Positions 22,805 to 31,135 of a stretch of 64,000 nucleotides of DNA are shown piece by piece; position 1 is the stretch's first letter, and every line of letters begins with the position of its first letter. The translations under genes and the position numbers were made by a program. The DNA lies in the NCBI RefSeq assembly GCF_001697185.1, contig NZ_CP014224.1:1674001-1738000 (forward strand), given 5' to 3'. The notes under the pieces are model-generated. The model had not been told where the DNA came from. It worked only from the letters and a program-made list of their open reading frames with translations, and searched no databases. The stretch comes from Wenyingzhuangia fucanilytica (GTDB lineage Bacteria > Bacteroidota > Bacteroidia > Flavobacteriales > Flavobacteriaceae).

Positions 22805-24331
22805 ATGTCTATAAAAAAAATTAACATCTTTATTTATTTAATAATTACTAGTGTACAAATAGCGATCGCTCAAGACAATCCCAATGTTATAGTTGTTTTA
22901 GCAGATGACATTGGTGTTGGTGATATTTCTTATTACAGAAAACTAAATTCTGATAATATCATTGTTGAAACACCAACAATAGACAAACTTGCTAAAAAAG
23001 GAGTTTTATTTAAAAATGCTTATTCTCCAGCAGCTTTGTGTGCTCCTTCTCGATATTCAATTATGACTGGAAACCACAGTTATAGGAGTTATGCTCCAAG
23101 AGGAGTGTGGGGTAGTTATCAGCAATCACCAATAGAAAAAAAACAACTTACATTAGGAACTTTAATGCAACAAGCTGGTTATAAAACTTCTTTTTTTGGT
23201 AAATGGGGATTTGGAATGGACTTCGCTAGAAAAGACAATCCAAACCAAACCTATAGAGGTCCAAGAAACAAACCTGAACTAGATGTAGATATTACAAAAG
23301 TAATAGATAGAGGTCCTCAACAAAATGGATTTGATTACAGCTATATGTATCCTGCAGGTATTCAAGATGCTCCATATGCTGTTTATGAAAATGGCCTAAT
23401 GACCCCTTTAAATAAAGATTCAAAGATTGTTCAAATTACTCAAAAAAACATGGACAAAATTGGGTTTAAGTTAGATAAAATGGAAGGTTTAGGAGATAGC
23501 TATTGGAACCCATTTAATGCAAGTAATCTATTAATTAACAAAGCTGTTAACTTTATTGATAAAAACAGTAAATCTAAAAAGCCTTTCTTTATGTATTATT
23601 GTACACAAGCTGTGCATAAACCACATACTCCTTCAAAAGAAATAAACGGAACAAAAATAGCTGGTACTACCCCTTCTAAACATTTGGATATGGTTAAAGA
23701 ACTAGATATTCAAATAGAAATGTTAATAAAAGCGCTTAAGAAAAAAGGCGTCTATCATAACACACTGATTATTTTTACTTCAGATAATGGAGGATTATTA
23801 ATACCTGAGACTATAAAATCTGGGCATAAATCTAATGATATTTTTAGAGGAGGTAAAAATCAAGCTTACGAAGGTGGTAATAGAGTTCCATTTATTATAC
23901 ATTGGCCAGATAAAATAAAAAAGCCTTTAATAGCTAATCAACCTATTTTAGGATTAGATATTTTAGGAACACTTGCAGGTTTAACAAATCAGCATGTAGA
24001 GAATAATCAAGCTATGGACTCCTCTAATTTGTTACCAATCCTTATTGAAGGAAAAGACATTCAACCACATCCTTACTTAATGACTCAATCAGGTACAGGA
24101 AAAGAAGTTATGATTACAGAAAATGGATGGAAATTGATTATAAAAATTAAGAATGAAGACACCTTTATCACAAATCAGAAATTAATAGCACTTTTCAATT
24201 TAAACGAAAACCCTTCTGAAATTGAAAAACAAAACTTAATAAATAATCCGGTTTATAAAGAAAAAGTGACTTATTTATTGAACAGGTACAACCAAACAAG
24301 AACTAGTAAAATACCTACAGGAATTAAATAA
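22805..24331 (+). CDS. S1 family sulfatase, secreted/periplasmic
   Basis: 508 residues with a Sec signal peptide ending near IAIAQ. The formylglycine motif CAPSRYSIMTG has C79; VLADDIGVGDISYY supplies metal ligands, and GKWGFGMD and IFTSDNGG are conserved S1 motifs. The sequence is clearly different from the sulfatase upstream, so the two probably act on different sulfate positions. It lies 80 bases downstream on the same strand without a terminator between, so co-transcription is likely. The unit ends at a hairpin at 24494-24544. Exact sulfate specificity is unknown. Confidence 0.92.
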   Translation: MSIKKINIFIYLIITSVQIAIAQDNPNVIVVLADDIGVGDISYYRKLNSDNIIVETPTIDKLAKKGVLFKNAYSPAALCAPSRYSIMTGNHSYRSYAPRGVWGSYQQSPIEKKQLTLGTLMQQAGYKTSFFGKWGFGMDFARKDNPNQTYRGPRNKPELDVDITKVIDRGPQQNGFDYSYMYPAGIQDAPYAVYENGLMTPLNKDSKIVQITQKNMDKIGFKLDKMEGLGDSYWNPFNASNLLINKAVNFIDKNSKSKKPFFMYYCTQAVHKPHTPSKEINGTKIAGTTPSKHLDMVKELDIQIEMLIKALKKKGVYHNTLIIFTSDNGGLLIPETIKSGHKSNDIFRGGKNQAYEGGNRVPFIIHWPDKIKKPLIANQPILGLDILGTLAGLTNQHVENNQAMDSSNLLPILIEGKDIQPHPYLMTQSGTGKEVMITENGWKLIIKIKNEDTFITNQKLIALFNLNENPSEIEKQNLINNPVYKEKVTYLLNRYNQTRTSKIPTGIK

Positions 24332-24426
24332 CAAACTGAAACAACTATATTTTCATCATTCCATTTTATGAGTTGCCGTTTTCTTAAAGGATTAAGTAGA
24401 TTTAGTATGGTCTAATTATTCAAACG

Positions 24427-24449
24427 GTTCTTGGACAAAAGCCAAGAAC
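24427..24449 (+). other. Perfect 8-bp inverted repeat in the 3' region of the sulfatase unit
   Basis: GTTCTTGG (24427-24434) and CCAAGAAC (24442-24449) around a seven-base loop, without a following T-run. It could be an RNA stem in the sulfatase 3' untranslated region or a protein site. No function can be assigned. Confidence 0.35.
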
Positions 24450-24493
24450 ACATAAATACCTAATAACAGATATTTAAATACCTCCCCCTCATT

Positions 24494-24548
24494 AGAGAAT
24501 GAAAATCCATATTGCTAAAAGCGAAAAAGGTTTTTTCATTCTCTTTTT
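24494..24548 (+). terminator. Intrinsic terminator of the sulfatase unit
   Basis: Twelve-bp inverted repeat AGAGAATGAAAA (24494-24505) and TTTTCATTCTCT (24533-24544) followed by TTTT. The long loop (27 bases) is A/G-rich. It lies about 160 bases past the second sulfatase. Confidence 0.75.
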
Positions 24549-24569
24549 GCTTACTTTCTACAAGAATAA

Positions 24570-24632
24570 AACATTTGTTTTCCTTTTAAAACAATCTGTT
24601 TCCTTCCTCAAGAATCTATAAACATACTTTTG
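24570..24632 (+). promoter_or_regulatory. Promoter and degenerate HTCS operator of the GH16 lipoprotein gene
   Basis: TACTTTTG (24625-24632) is a perfect TAnnTTTG element, 40 bases before the start codon. Exactly 26 bases upstream ends a pair of related half-sites, CATTTG (24572-24577) and AATCTG (24593-24598), 21 bp apart with matching TGTTT flanks (9 of 13 positions). Spacing is the same as at susC although half-sites are degenerate. Confidence 0.5.
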
Positions 24633-24671
24633 GTTTTACCGTAATTCTATTAATTAACTAAAAAACAAAGT

Positions 24672-25853
24672 ATGATAAAAATGAAATTTACTTATGTATC
24701 CACCTTGCTTCTGATGTTTTCAGTAGCCTCGTGCAGTAACGATAGTGAAAATGAAGTAGCTATAGATACCGAAAAACCAATTATTACTTGCCAAAACAAC
24801 ATCCAAGTATCTATTGCCTCTACAGAAAGTAAAGCTAAAGTAGATTTTACAATTCCTACAGCCACCGATAATCAAGGTGCAACCATTACACAAACAGGAG
24901 GTTTGACTTCTGGAAAATTGTTTCCTATTGGTACAACTACCAATACCTTTCTAGCAAGAGATGCTGCAGGGAATACAGCTACTTGTAACTTTGATGTTAT
25001 TGTAACAAGAGATCCCCCGTTGAGCAACAAACCTTATTTTATTGGGAGCGACCCTACACCCGTTGGTAAAAAATGGACAAAGATTGAAACCATGTCTGAT
25101 GAATTTGATGGTACTGTGTTTGATGATACAAAATGGTACAGAAACCCAGCCGACGATGGGTTTAACTGGATTGGAAGAGCTCCTGGATTGTTTGAATCAG
25201 ATAATGTTACCGTTAGTGATGGCAACTTAAACATAACTGTTGAAAAATTTGATTCTCCAAAAACAGTTAATGGTACTTCTTTCACTCATGGTGGTGCTAT
25301 TGTTCGTTCTAAAAACCTTGCTAAACACGGTCAATATTACGAATGTAGGATGCAAGCTAATAAAACCATTATGTCATCAACATTTTGGATTGCCTTTAAA
25401 CAAAACTGCAATACAGGGCCTCAAAGAAAGTTAGAATTAGATATTCAAGAATGTGTAGGTCGTGTACATAGCGGAACTTCTGATTGGGCAAAGCAATGGG
25501 ACCAAACATTTTCTTCAAATACTTGGAGACACAAACAATCTTGCGATGTTAATCAATCAATACAAGCACCAGCAAAAACAGTATTAACAGAAAAAAACAA
25601 TTCTAGGTTTTTTGTATATGGATGTTGGTGGAAATCACCTAATGAAATTTTGTTTTATTTAGATGGTGAATTATCACATTCCATTACAAACCCTCCTGCT
25701 GATTTTGATCTTGAAGGTCATATCACCATGGCTATAGAAACCTACGATTGGAATCCAGTGGACGAAGCAGGTAGCGTTTTTAACTCTGGTACTTTTGATG
25801 ACTTAACAACCAAATACGATTGGATTAGGACTTGGAAACTAGAAGATAAATAA
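24672..25853 (+). CDS. GH16 family endo-galactanase-like lipoprotein with HYR domain
   Basis: 393 residues. Lipobox SVASC (C about 17), an Ig-like HYR domain (about 33-112: DTEKPIITCQNNIQVSI to RDAAGNTATCNFDVIV), then a GH16 beta-jelly-roll. The catalytic motif ELDIQE (about 254-259) keeps both glutamates and the central aspartate. WIGRAPGLFESDNV, TFWIAFK and ETYDWNPVDEAGS match the agarase/porphyranase side of GH16 and are shared with the GH16 gene at 27.3-28.1 kb. Lipid anchoring suggests a surface enzyme making oligosaccharides for SusCD. It is monocistronic and ends at a bidirectional terminator facing the GH117 operon. Agarose versus porphyran specificity cannot be decided from sequence alone. 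Confidence 0.88.
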   Translation: MIKMKFTYVSTLLLMFSVASCSNDSENEVAIDTEKPIITCQNNIQVSIASTESKAKVDFTIPTATDNQGATITQTGGLTSGKLFPIGTTTNTFLARDAAGNTATCNFDVIVTRDPPLSNKPYFIGSDPTPVGKKWTKIETMSDEFDGTVFDDTKWYRNPADDGFNWIGRAPGLFESDNVTVSDGNLNITVEKFDSPKTVNGTSFTHGGAIVRSKNLAKHGQYYECRMQANKTIMSSTFWIAFKQNCNTGPQRKLELDIQECVGRVHSGTSDWAKQWDQTFSSNTWRHKQSCDVNQSIQAPAKTVLTEKNNSRFFVYGCWWKSPNEILFYLDGELSHSITNPPADFDLEGHITMAIETYDWNPVDEAGSVFNSGTFDDLTTKYDWIRTWKLEDK

Positions 25854-25891
25854 CGTAAGTCAATATAAACAAGTAGTTTTACCTAAGAAAT

Positions 25892-25950
25892 AAAGCAGAA
25901 TACCCAACAAGTTAATTCTCTGAATTATTACCTATTGGGTATTCTGCTTT
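25892..25950. terminator. Bidirectional terminator between GH16 and GH117 genes
   Basis: Perfect 16-bp inverted repeat AAAGCAGAATACCCAA (25892-25907) and TTGGGTATTCTGCTTT (25935-25950). T-rich sequence follows on the plus strand; A-rich sequence precedes it. It serves the convergent GH16 (+) and GH117 (-) units. Confidence 0.85.
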
Positions 25951-25996
25951 TTATTATAATTTACTCTTCTAAAAAACTTGTTAAAATAACTCTTTG

Positions 25997-27247
25997 TTAA
26001 TCTTTCAGTTTTTCATTTTCTTTTTCAATACGTGCCTTTTGTTTTTTACTTAGACCTTGTGAAAAATAGACTTCGGGACGATGATATACATGATGTTTTT
26101 TCATTTCAGGGTCATTAACATCTAAACTTAAATCACAATCAAAACGCACTAAAATGGAGTGATTTTTAGACCATGTGGTGTAATTGATAAAATGAGAAAT
26201 ACCCCAAGTAATACCTCTTCCATCTTTTGTGTTTGTAAACGCATCAGGAATGTATGGGCCAGCTGCAGTAGGCATAAGTTCAACAATAGAAGCAATTTCA
26301 AAATTAACTCCATCTTTTGCAAACTGAATTGTCTTATGTTCATTACCGTCTTTAATGGTTAATGCTGCTATACCATCTTTAAACGGGAATAATGTAGTTT
26401 CATGTCCTGAAGCCAAAACTGGATTCAGTGGATTTTTTGTGAATGGCCCTAGTGGATTATCAGAAGTAGCCAAACCTTGCATACGAATTAACTCTGGATT
26501 TCCATCAAAATCAGATTTGTAATAAAGATATATTTTATCCTTATAAACCAAAGGATAAGGATCGTGAATAGAGAATTGATCCCAGGTATTCTTTGGACCA
26601 TTGGGAATAATTATTTTATTGACTGCTGTCCATGGACCATCTGGCGAATCGGCATAAGATGCCAAAACCGGACAATCATCTCCTCGGGTTCCGCTGGCTT
26701 CACTAAATCCTTGGTAATACATATAAAATTTCCCCTTCCATTTTAAAATATCGGCAGTAGCTACAGAACGATGCCCTAAATGAGGTTTTGGTGGTCTAGG
26801 AATAGCTACACCTTGTTCTTCCCAAGTAAACCCATCAACACTTGTAGCATACCAAATTTCTGCCAAATCCCAATCTGCAGAAGGAATGGTATCGTTAGAC
26901 ATTTTTGCCCCTTTTGGTGGTGTAGGCGTTTGTCTATGTGTGTACCAAACATAATATTTTCCATTTTCAAAAATAACTTTTGAAGGATCACGACGCGTTA
27001 CTGTACCATCATGATTGCTATAATCTAACCCTTTTAATGGGGTATATTTAAATTGAGTATAAAGTTCATTGTCTTCTGGTCTTGGTGTCAAATAATTGTC
27101 ATAATTACGTTGCATAGATGCACTTAACGGTTGGTTTGGTTTCTCTTTGGGTAATATAAAAGGAAATGTTTGTGCGGTTATTTTACAGGGTACAAGAAGG
27201 ATGCCTACTAAAATTGGCAGTAGATAACTTAATTTTAATCTTTTCAT
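25997..27247 (-). CDS. GH117 family alpha-1,3-(3,6-anhydro)-L-galactosidase-like enzyme
   Basis: 416 residues with a signal peptide ending ITAQ. A five-bladed beta-propeller is indicated by TRRDPSKVIFENGKYYVWYTHR, GHRSVATADILKWKGKFYMYYQG, SIHDPYPLVYKDKIYLYYKSD and SGHETTLFPFKDG. The order and acidic residues match GH117 (clan with GH43), whose members release 3,6-anhydro-L-galactose from neoagaro-oligosaccharides. The N-terminal SxAxxR motif that drives domain-swapped dimers appears as SASMQR, alanine replaced by serine. Last gene of a GH16-GH16-GH117 operon; the gap to the GH16 gene before it is 11 bases. No L-AHG catabolic genes are in this window, so a slightly different substrate is possible. 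Confidence 0.85.
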   Translation of the reverse strand: MKRLKLSYLLPILVGILLVPCKITAQTFPFILPKEKPNQPLSASMQRNYDNYLTPRPEDNELYTQFKYTPLKGLDYSNHDGTVTRRDPSKVIFENGKYYVWYTHRQTPTPPKGAKMSNDTIPSADWDLAEIWYATSVDGFTWEEQGVAIPRPPKPHLGHRSVATADILKWKGKFYMYYQGFSEASGTRGDDCPVLASYADSPDGPWTAVNKIIIPNGPKNTWDQFSIHDPYPLVYKDKIYLYYKSDFDGNPELIRMQGLATSDNPLGPFTKNPLNPVLASGHETTLFPFKDGIAALTIKDGNEHKTIQFAKDGVNFEIASIVELMPTAAGPYIPDAFTNTKDGRGITWGISHFINYTTWSKNHSILVRFDCDLSLDVNDPEMKKHHVYHRPEVYFSQGLSKKQKARIEKENEKLKD

Positions 27248-27258
27248 GTTTTTAATAT

Positions 27259-28149
27259 TTATTTTTTAGGATTTACCAATGTCCAAGACCTAACCCAATT
27301 ATAAGTGGTGGTTCTATCTTCTTTAGAGTAGGCCATTCCACCATCAGCTGGAACTGGATTCCAATCATAAGTTTCAACAACCATTCTTAAATACATCTCA
27401 ATATCAAAATCGGATGGTGGTTTTACTTTCGATTGAAATTTACCATCTAAAAAGAAAAGTATTTCATCTTTAGACTTCCACCAAACACCATACACGTGAA
27501 AATCGTTATATACCTTTGCTCCAATAGTGGCTCCTGATTTTTCTGAACCTTTAATATAATTACAACCTTCAGGAATATTTCGACTATGTGTATTGGAATT
27601 CATGGCTTGGTCAAAATTTTTCATCCACTCAGCATCATTTGTAATTTGTCCAACGCATTCTTGTATGTCTAATTCTGTGGTTCTTTTATCACAGCCTTTT
27701 ATGTTTTTTCCTTCATTTATCAACCAAAAAGTAGAAGACATAAATGTTTTATTAGCCTTCATTTCACACTCATAATAACCATAAGTCATCCCGTTTCTAG
27801 ATCCAACATAACCACCTCCATGCGTAAACTCCTTATTATTTTTTATTATTGGTTTTGGCAACATGGTTGTGGTTATTTGCAAACTTCCATTTGTAACTTT
27901 TACATTATCAGCAAGAAATAATCCTGGCGCCCTACCGATCCATCCTTGACCAGATATTTGCCATTTTTCTTCATCTACCTTTGTACCATTAAACTCATCG
28001 GACATATTTTTAACCAATTTCCATTTTGTATTGTCTGGTTTTGGGTCTTCTCCATCAATAAAAGTTGGTGACTGTTGCGCAAAACATGTCATTGTAATTA
28101 ATAGAATGATAACTGATAAATAGTTTTGTTTTTTTATTATTGCTTTCAT
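27259..28149 (-). CDS. GH16 family endo-galactanase-like enzyme, secreted
   Basis: 296 residues from the ATG at 28149, chosen because MKAIIKKQNYLSVIILLITMTCFAQ is a clean signal peptide; the longer frame from 28191 would overlap the previous gene. GH16 fold with catalytic ELDIQE (about 159-164) and the signatures WIGRAPGLFLADNV, THGGGYVGSRNGMTYGYYECEMKANKTFMSSTFWL and ETYDWNPVPADGGM. These are very close to the GH16 lipoprotein at 24.7 kb, indicating paralogous duplication within the locus. It lacks the HYR domain and lipid anchor, so is likely periplasmic or released. It sits between GH16 and GH117 in one operon (23 and 11 base gaps). Confidence 0.88.
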   Translation of the reverse strand: MKAIIKKQNYLSVIILLITMTCFAQQSPTFIDGEDPKPDNTKWKLVKNMSDEFNGTKVDEEKWQISGQGWIGRAPGLFLADNVKVTNGSLQITTTMLPKPIIKNNKEFTHGGGYVGSRNGMTYGYYECEMKANKTFMSSTFWLINEGKNIKGCDKRTTELDIQECVGQITNDAEWMKNFDQAMNSNTHSRNIPEGCNYIKGSEKSGATIGAKVYNDFHVYGVWWKSKDEILFFLDGKFQSKVKPPSDFDIEMYLRMVVETYDWNPVPADGGMAYSKEDRTTTYNWVRSWTLVNPKK

Positions 28150-28172
28150 TTGATTGATATTTATTTTTAAAA

Positions 28173-29045
28173 TTATTTTGTTAGTTTCCAAGCTCTAAAA
28201 TACTTTACGTGAAATTCACCATCTAATCGATTGTTATCTGGTAAAGCACCAAACCATTTGTTTGATTCACAATTAAAATTAACTTCTAAAGGCTGATGCC
28301 AATGGGTATTTTCTGCCTCACGAAATAAAACGCCATCAATATAAAAACGAATGTATTTGGCTGTCCATTCCAATCCCCAAACATGATAATCTGCTTGTAA
28401 CTCCTTTGGAAAATAATATTTTTTAGTTCGTGAAAAATGTTTTTTTATGTTTCCTTGTTCTTTAGGAGATTTAAAAACATGGATATTTGAATTTAGATCA
28501 TGACGATTGTATGATACTCCTGGTGCATTTTCGCATATGTCTATTTCTGTCCACCAATCTTTACCTGCATTGGTCATCCAAAAACCAGACACCCAAGGAG
28601 CATCCATTAATTTACATTCAGCTTCAAAATAACCGTATAAGAATTTATTTTTACTTTTTATAAACCCTGTAGAATGTGTAAAATATTTTGGCAAAGAATC
28701 TTTACCATGTTGATTTACCCGAATAACTAATTCATCATTTTCTATCTTTACATTAGAGTCATGAAAAAAAGTAGGTGGCCTTCCTTTCCATTTAGGATTA
28801 TTGGGAAACCATAGAATTGTATTTAATTTATCCCCATTAAACTCATCTGACACCTCTTTTAACAATTTCCACTTTTTTGAGTTTTGCTGATCTGACAATG
28901 GATAACTATTGTTTATTCTATTTACTGCAGATTCAATTTTAACAGAATCCACATATTTTTTGGGAGGAATTGTTAACTCTTGTGCAAACATTGTATTAGA
29001 TAAAAGCACTAAAAATATGAGAAAATAAAAATATTTTGTTTTCAT
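28173..29045 (-). CDS. GH16 family endo-galactanase-like enzyme, secreted (divergent paralogue)
   Basis: 290 residues from the ATG at 29045 (MKTKYFYFLIFLVLLSNTMFAQ is a clear signal peptide; the frame extends upstream to 29120 without one). The GH16 catalytic motif EIDICE (about 167-172) is intact, with WKGRPPTFFHDSNVKIEND, GFWMTNAGKDWWTEIDICENAPG, DYHVWGLEWTAKYIRFYIDGV and EVNFNCESNKWFGALP. It is more distant from the other two GH16 enzymes, so it may cut a different motif, for example porphyran versus agarose stretches. First gene of the GH16-GH16-GH117 operon, with its own promoter and palindrome upstream. Confidence 0.87.
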   Translation of the reverse strand: MKTKYFYFLIFLVLLSNTMFAQELTIPPKKYVDSVKIESAVNRINNSYPLSDQQNSKKWKLLKEVSDEFNGDKLNTILWFPNNPKWKGRPPTFFHDSNVKIENDELVIRVNQHGKDSLPKYFTHSTGFIKSKNKFLYGYFEAECKLMDAPWVSGFWMTNAGKDWWTEIDICENAPGVSYNRHDLNSNIHVFKSPKEQGNIKKHFSRTKKYYFPKELQADYHVWGLEWTAKYIRFYIDGVLFREAENTHWHQPLEVNFNCESNKWFGALPDNNRLDGEFHVKYFRAWKLTK

Positions 29046-29075
29046 TATATGATTTTTAAAATAATTGAGCTCAAT

Positions 29076-29145
29076 CAAAATTAAGTAGCAACAATTGTGA
29101 TTAGGGATAAAAACAGACATTTTAAAGCATTAAATGTTTTTATCT
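29076..29145 (-). promoter_or_regulatory. Candidate promoter and palindrome of the GH16-GH117 operon
   Basis: Minus-strand TAATTTTG (29083-29076) is a perfect TAnnTTTG element, 30 bases before the start codon. Upstream, GATAAAAACA (29107-29116) and TGTTTTTATC (29136-29145) form a perfect 10-bp inverted repeat, with an inner CATTT/AAATG pair. The 21-bp CATATG pair is not found at this spacing, so a different regulator may act here. A terminator-like role is also possible. Confidence 0.45.
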
Positions 29146-29475
29146 ACCTCCTTATTTGTGTTTTGTTATAAAACTCTAGATAAACATTACTTTAAAACGT
29201 TTTTGCACAACCCTACTCTATTCCCATTTTGATTTATTTTATAAATAAAATTGACAATACATTTGTTGTTGAATATGAGGTAGGCCATCGAACTTAAAAA
29301 AAACTACAAAAGGAATAATTGTTTTATTGACACCGATTACAACCTTGTAAGCACTTACATTAACTCCGTAATTATATAATACAGAAAATAGAAATAAACA
29401 AGAGTTTTTATGGCCATCCCCTATAAACCCTAACAAAAACCATATTATTTACAAAACAAAAAACATCCAAAGAAC

Positions 29476-29502
29476 CATATGTTCTATTAATTTCAACATT
29501 AG
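29476..29502 (+). promoter_or_regulatory. Candidate HTCS operator in the GH16/GH29 divergent region
   Basis: CATATG (29476-29481) inside AAGAACCATATGTTCT, with the weak partner CATTAG (29497-29502) 21 bp away. A degenerate -7 element, GAATTTAG (29529-29536), lies 26 bases further toward the GH29 gene. The remainder of this 543-base divergent region holds TTAGA-type short direct repeats (29499-29519) and no gene. Confidence 0.4.
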
Positions 29503-29588
29503 ATATTAGAGATTAGACACTAAAACTAGAATTTAGCATTGTGTTAAATACTAAAAAATTATCATCATAAACAGTTAAATACAACATT

Positions 29589-31121
29589 ATGCTCATAAGA
29601 AAAAAACTCTATGCTTTAGCAACCGTATCGCTTTTAATTTTTGCTTGTGGTTCTAAAAAAAACCAAAAAACAACGGAGAATAAATCTGAAAACATTCAAG
29701 TTTTTAAAGCAAATTGGGAATCTATCAAAGAAAACTATAAAGATCCAGCATGGTTCAATCAAAAGAAATTTGGAGTTTTTATTCATTGGGGAGCCTATTC
29801 AGTTCCTGCTTATGGGTCTGAATGGTATCCAAGAAATATGTATATGGATACGGCTCAATTTACCGCAGAGTTAAAACTACAAAAGACAGGGCCTAGTGAT
29901 GTATATACCCATCATAAAAAAACATGGGGAAATCAAAAAGACTTTGGTTATAAAGATTTTATACCTATGTTTAAAGGTGAAAAATTTAACGCTGCAGAAT
30001 GGATTGATTTATTTAAAAAAGCAGGTGCTAAATATGTAGTCCCTGTGGCAGATCATCATGATGGTTTTGCTATGTATAAATCTAACACAACTCGTTGGAA
30101 TGCTGTTAACATGGGGCCTAAAAGAGATATCCTAGGAGAATTAATGAAAGAAGGTCGTTCTAAAGGAATGATTATGGGAGCCTCTTCTCATTATGCTTTT
30201 AATTGGTCTTTTTACAATAAAAAAGATCATTTTGATACTACAGATCCTAATTATGCAGATTTATATTCTAAAAAAGGAAAAGACATAAACGAACCAGTTT
30301 CTAAAGAATTTAAAGAATTGTGGTGGGCAAGAACAAAAGATTTAATTGATAATTATCAACCAGATATTTTATGGTTTGATTTTATGCTAGACACTCCTGA
30401 ATGGAGAGAATATCGACCAAAACTAGCTGCGTATTACTACAATAAAGGTATCGAATGGGGAAAAGAAGTTGTGTTACAAGATAAAAATTTCTATGAACAA
30501 GCTTTTCCTGAAGGAACGGTGATTTACGATTTAGAAAGAGGAAAATTACCGGGTATTAGAAAACTACCTTGGCAAACAGACACCTCTATTGGTAAAAATT
30601 CATGGTCATATGTGAGCAATTGGGAATCAAGAACTGCTAATTCTTTAATTGATGATTTAATAGATATTGTATCAAAAAACGGGAATTTACTATTAAATGT
30701 TGGTCCAAAATCAGATGGAACTATTCCAGAAGATCAAAAACAAATTTTGTTGCAAATGGGAGAATGGTTAGATATGAATGGTGAAGCAATTTATGATACT
30801 AAATATTGGAAAACATTTGGTGAAGGGCCAACAGAAGTAGAAAAAGGACATCATTCCGAAGGTAAAAATAAAGACTTTACCGGACAAGATATTCGTTTTA
30901 CACAAAAAGGAAATAAAATATATGCTATTATGATGGCTTGGCCAAAAAACAATAATGTACTTATTAAATCAGTAAAATATTCAGAAGATAAAATTTCTAA
31001 AGTAAAAATGTTAGGAAGCAATGCTGTCCTAAAATGGTCTCAAAACAACAATGGTCTTTCAGTAGAGATGCCTTCTCAGAAACCAGGAGATTTTGCTTTT
31101 GTTTTAGAATTAACCAAATAA
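29589..31121 (+). CDS. GH29 family alpha-L-fucosidase / alpha-L-galactosidase, lipoprotein
   Basis: 510 residues with lipobox LIFAC (C20). GH29 hallmarks: KFGVFIHWGAYSVPAYGSEWYPRNMY, YVVPVADHHDGFAMYKSNTTRWNAV and the nucleophile motif PDILWFDFML (D about 264), then a C-terminal beta-sandwich. GH29 removes alpha-L-fucose, but porphyran PULs use a GH29 as exo-alpha-L-galactosidase. Here it heads an operon whose next genes fit L-galactose rather than L-fucose breakdown, so alpha-L-galactosidase is my preferred reading (inference). The Zn-dehydrogenase gene begins 15 bases after its stop codon. Confidence 0.88.
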   Translation: MLIRKKLYALATVSLLIFACGSKKNQKTTENKSENIQVFKANWESIKENYKDPAWFNQKKFGVFIHWGAYSVPAYGSEWYPRNMYMDTAQFTAELKLQKTGPSDVYTHHKKTWGNQKDFGYKDFIPMFKGEKFNAAEWIDLFKKAGAKYVVPVADHHDGFAMYKSNTTRWNAVNMGPKRDILGELMKEGRSKGMIMGASSHYAFNWSFYNKKDHFDTTDPNYADLYSKKGKDINEPVSKEFKELWWARTKDLIDNYQPDILWFDFMLDTPEWREYRPKLAAYYYNKGIEWGKEVVLQDKNFYEQAFPEGTVIYDLERGKLPGIRKLPWQTDTSIGKNSWSYVSNWESRTANSLIDDLIDIVSKNGNLLLNVGPKSDGTIPEDQKQILLQMGEWLDMNGEAIYDTKYWKTFGEGPTEVEKGHHSEGKNKDFTGQDIRFTQKGNKIYAIMMAWPKNNNVLIKSVKYSEDKISKVKMLGSNAVLKWSQNNNGLSVEMPSQKPGDFAFVLELTK

Positions 31122-31135
31122 CACCAATATACCTC

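Noticed and set aside
29239-29436. 65-residue open frame in the GH16/GH29 divergent region
   Set aside because: Short, no recognisable domain, in a promoter region; composition looks random.
31034-31135. Upstream start of the Zn-dehydrogenase frame
   Set aside because: Lies inside the GH29 coding region and adds a sequence not found in this enzyme family.
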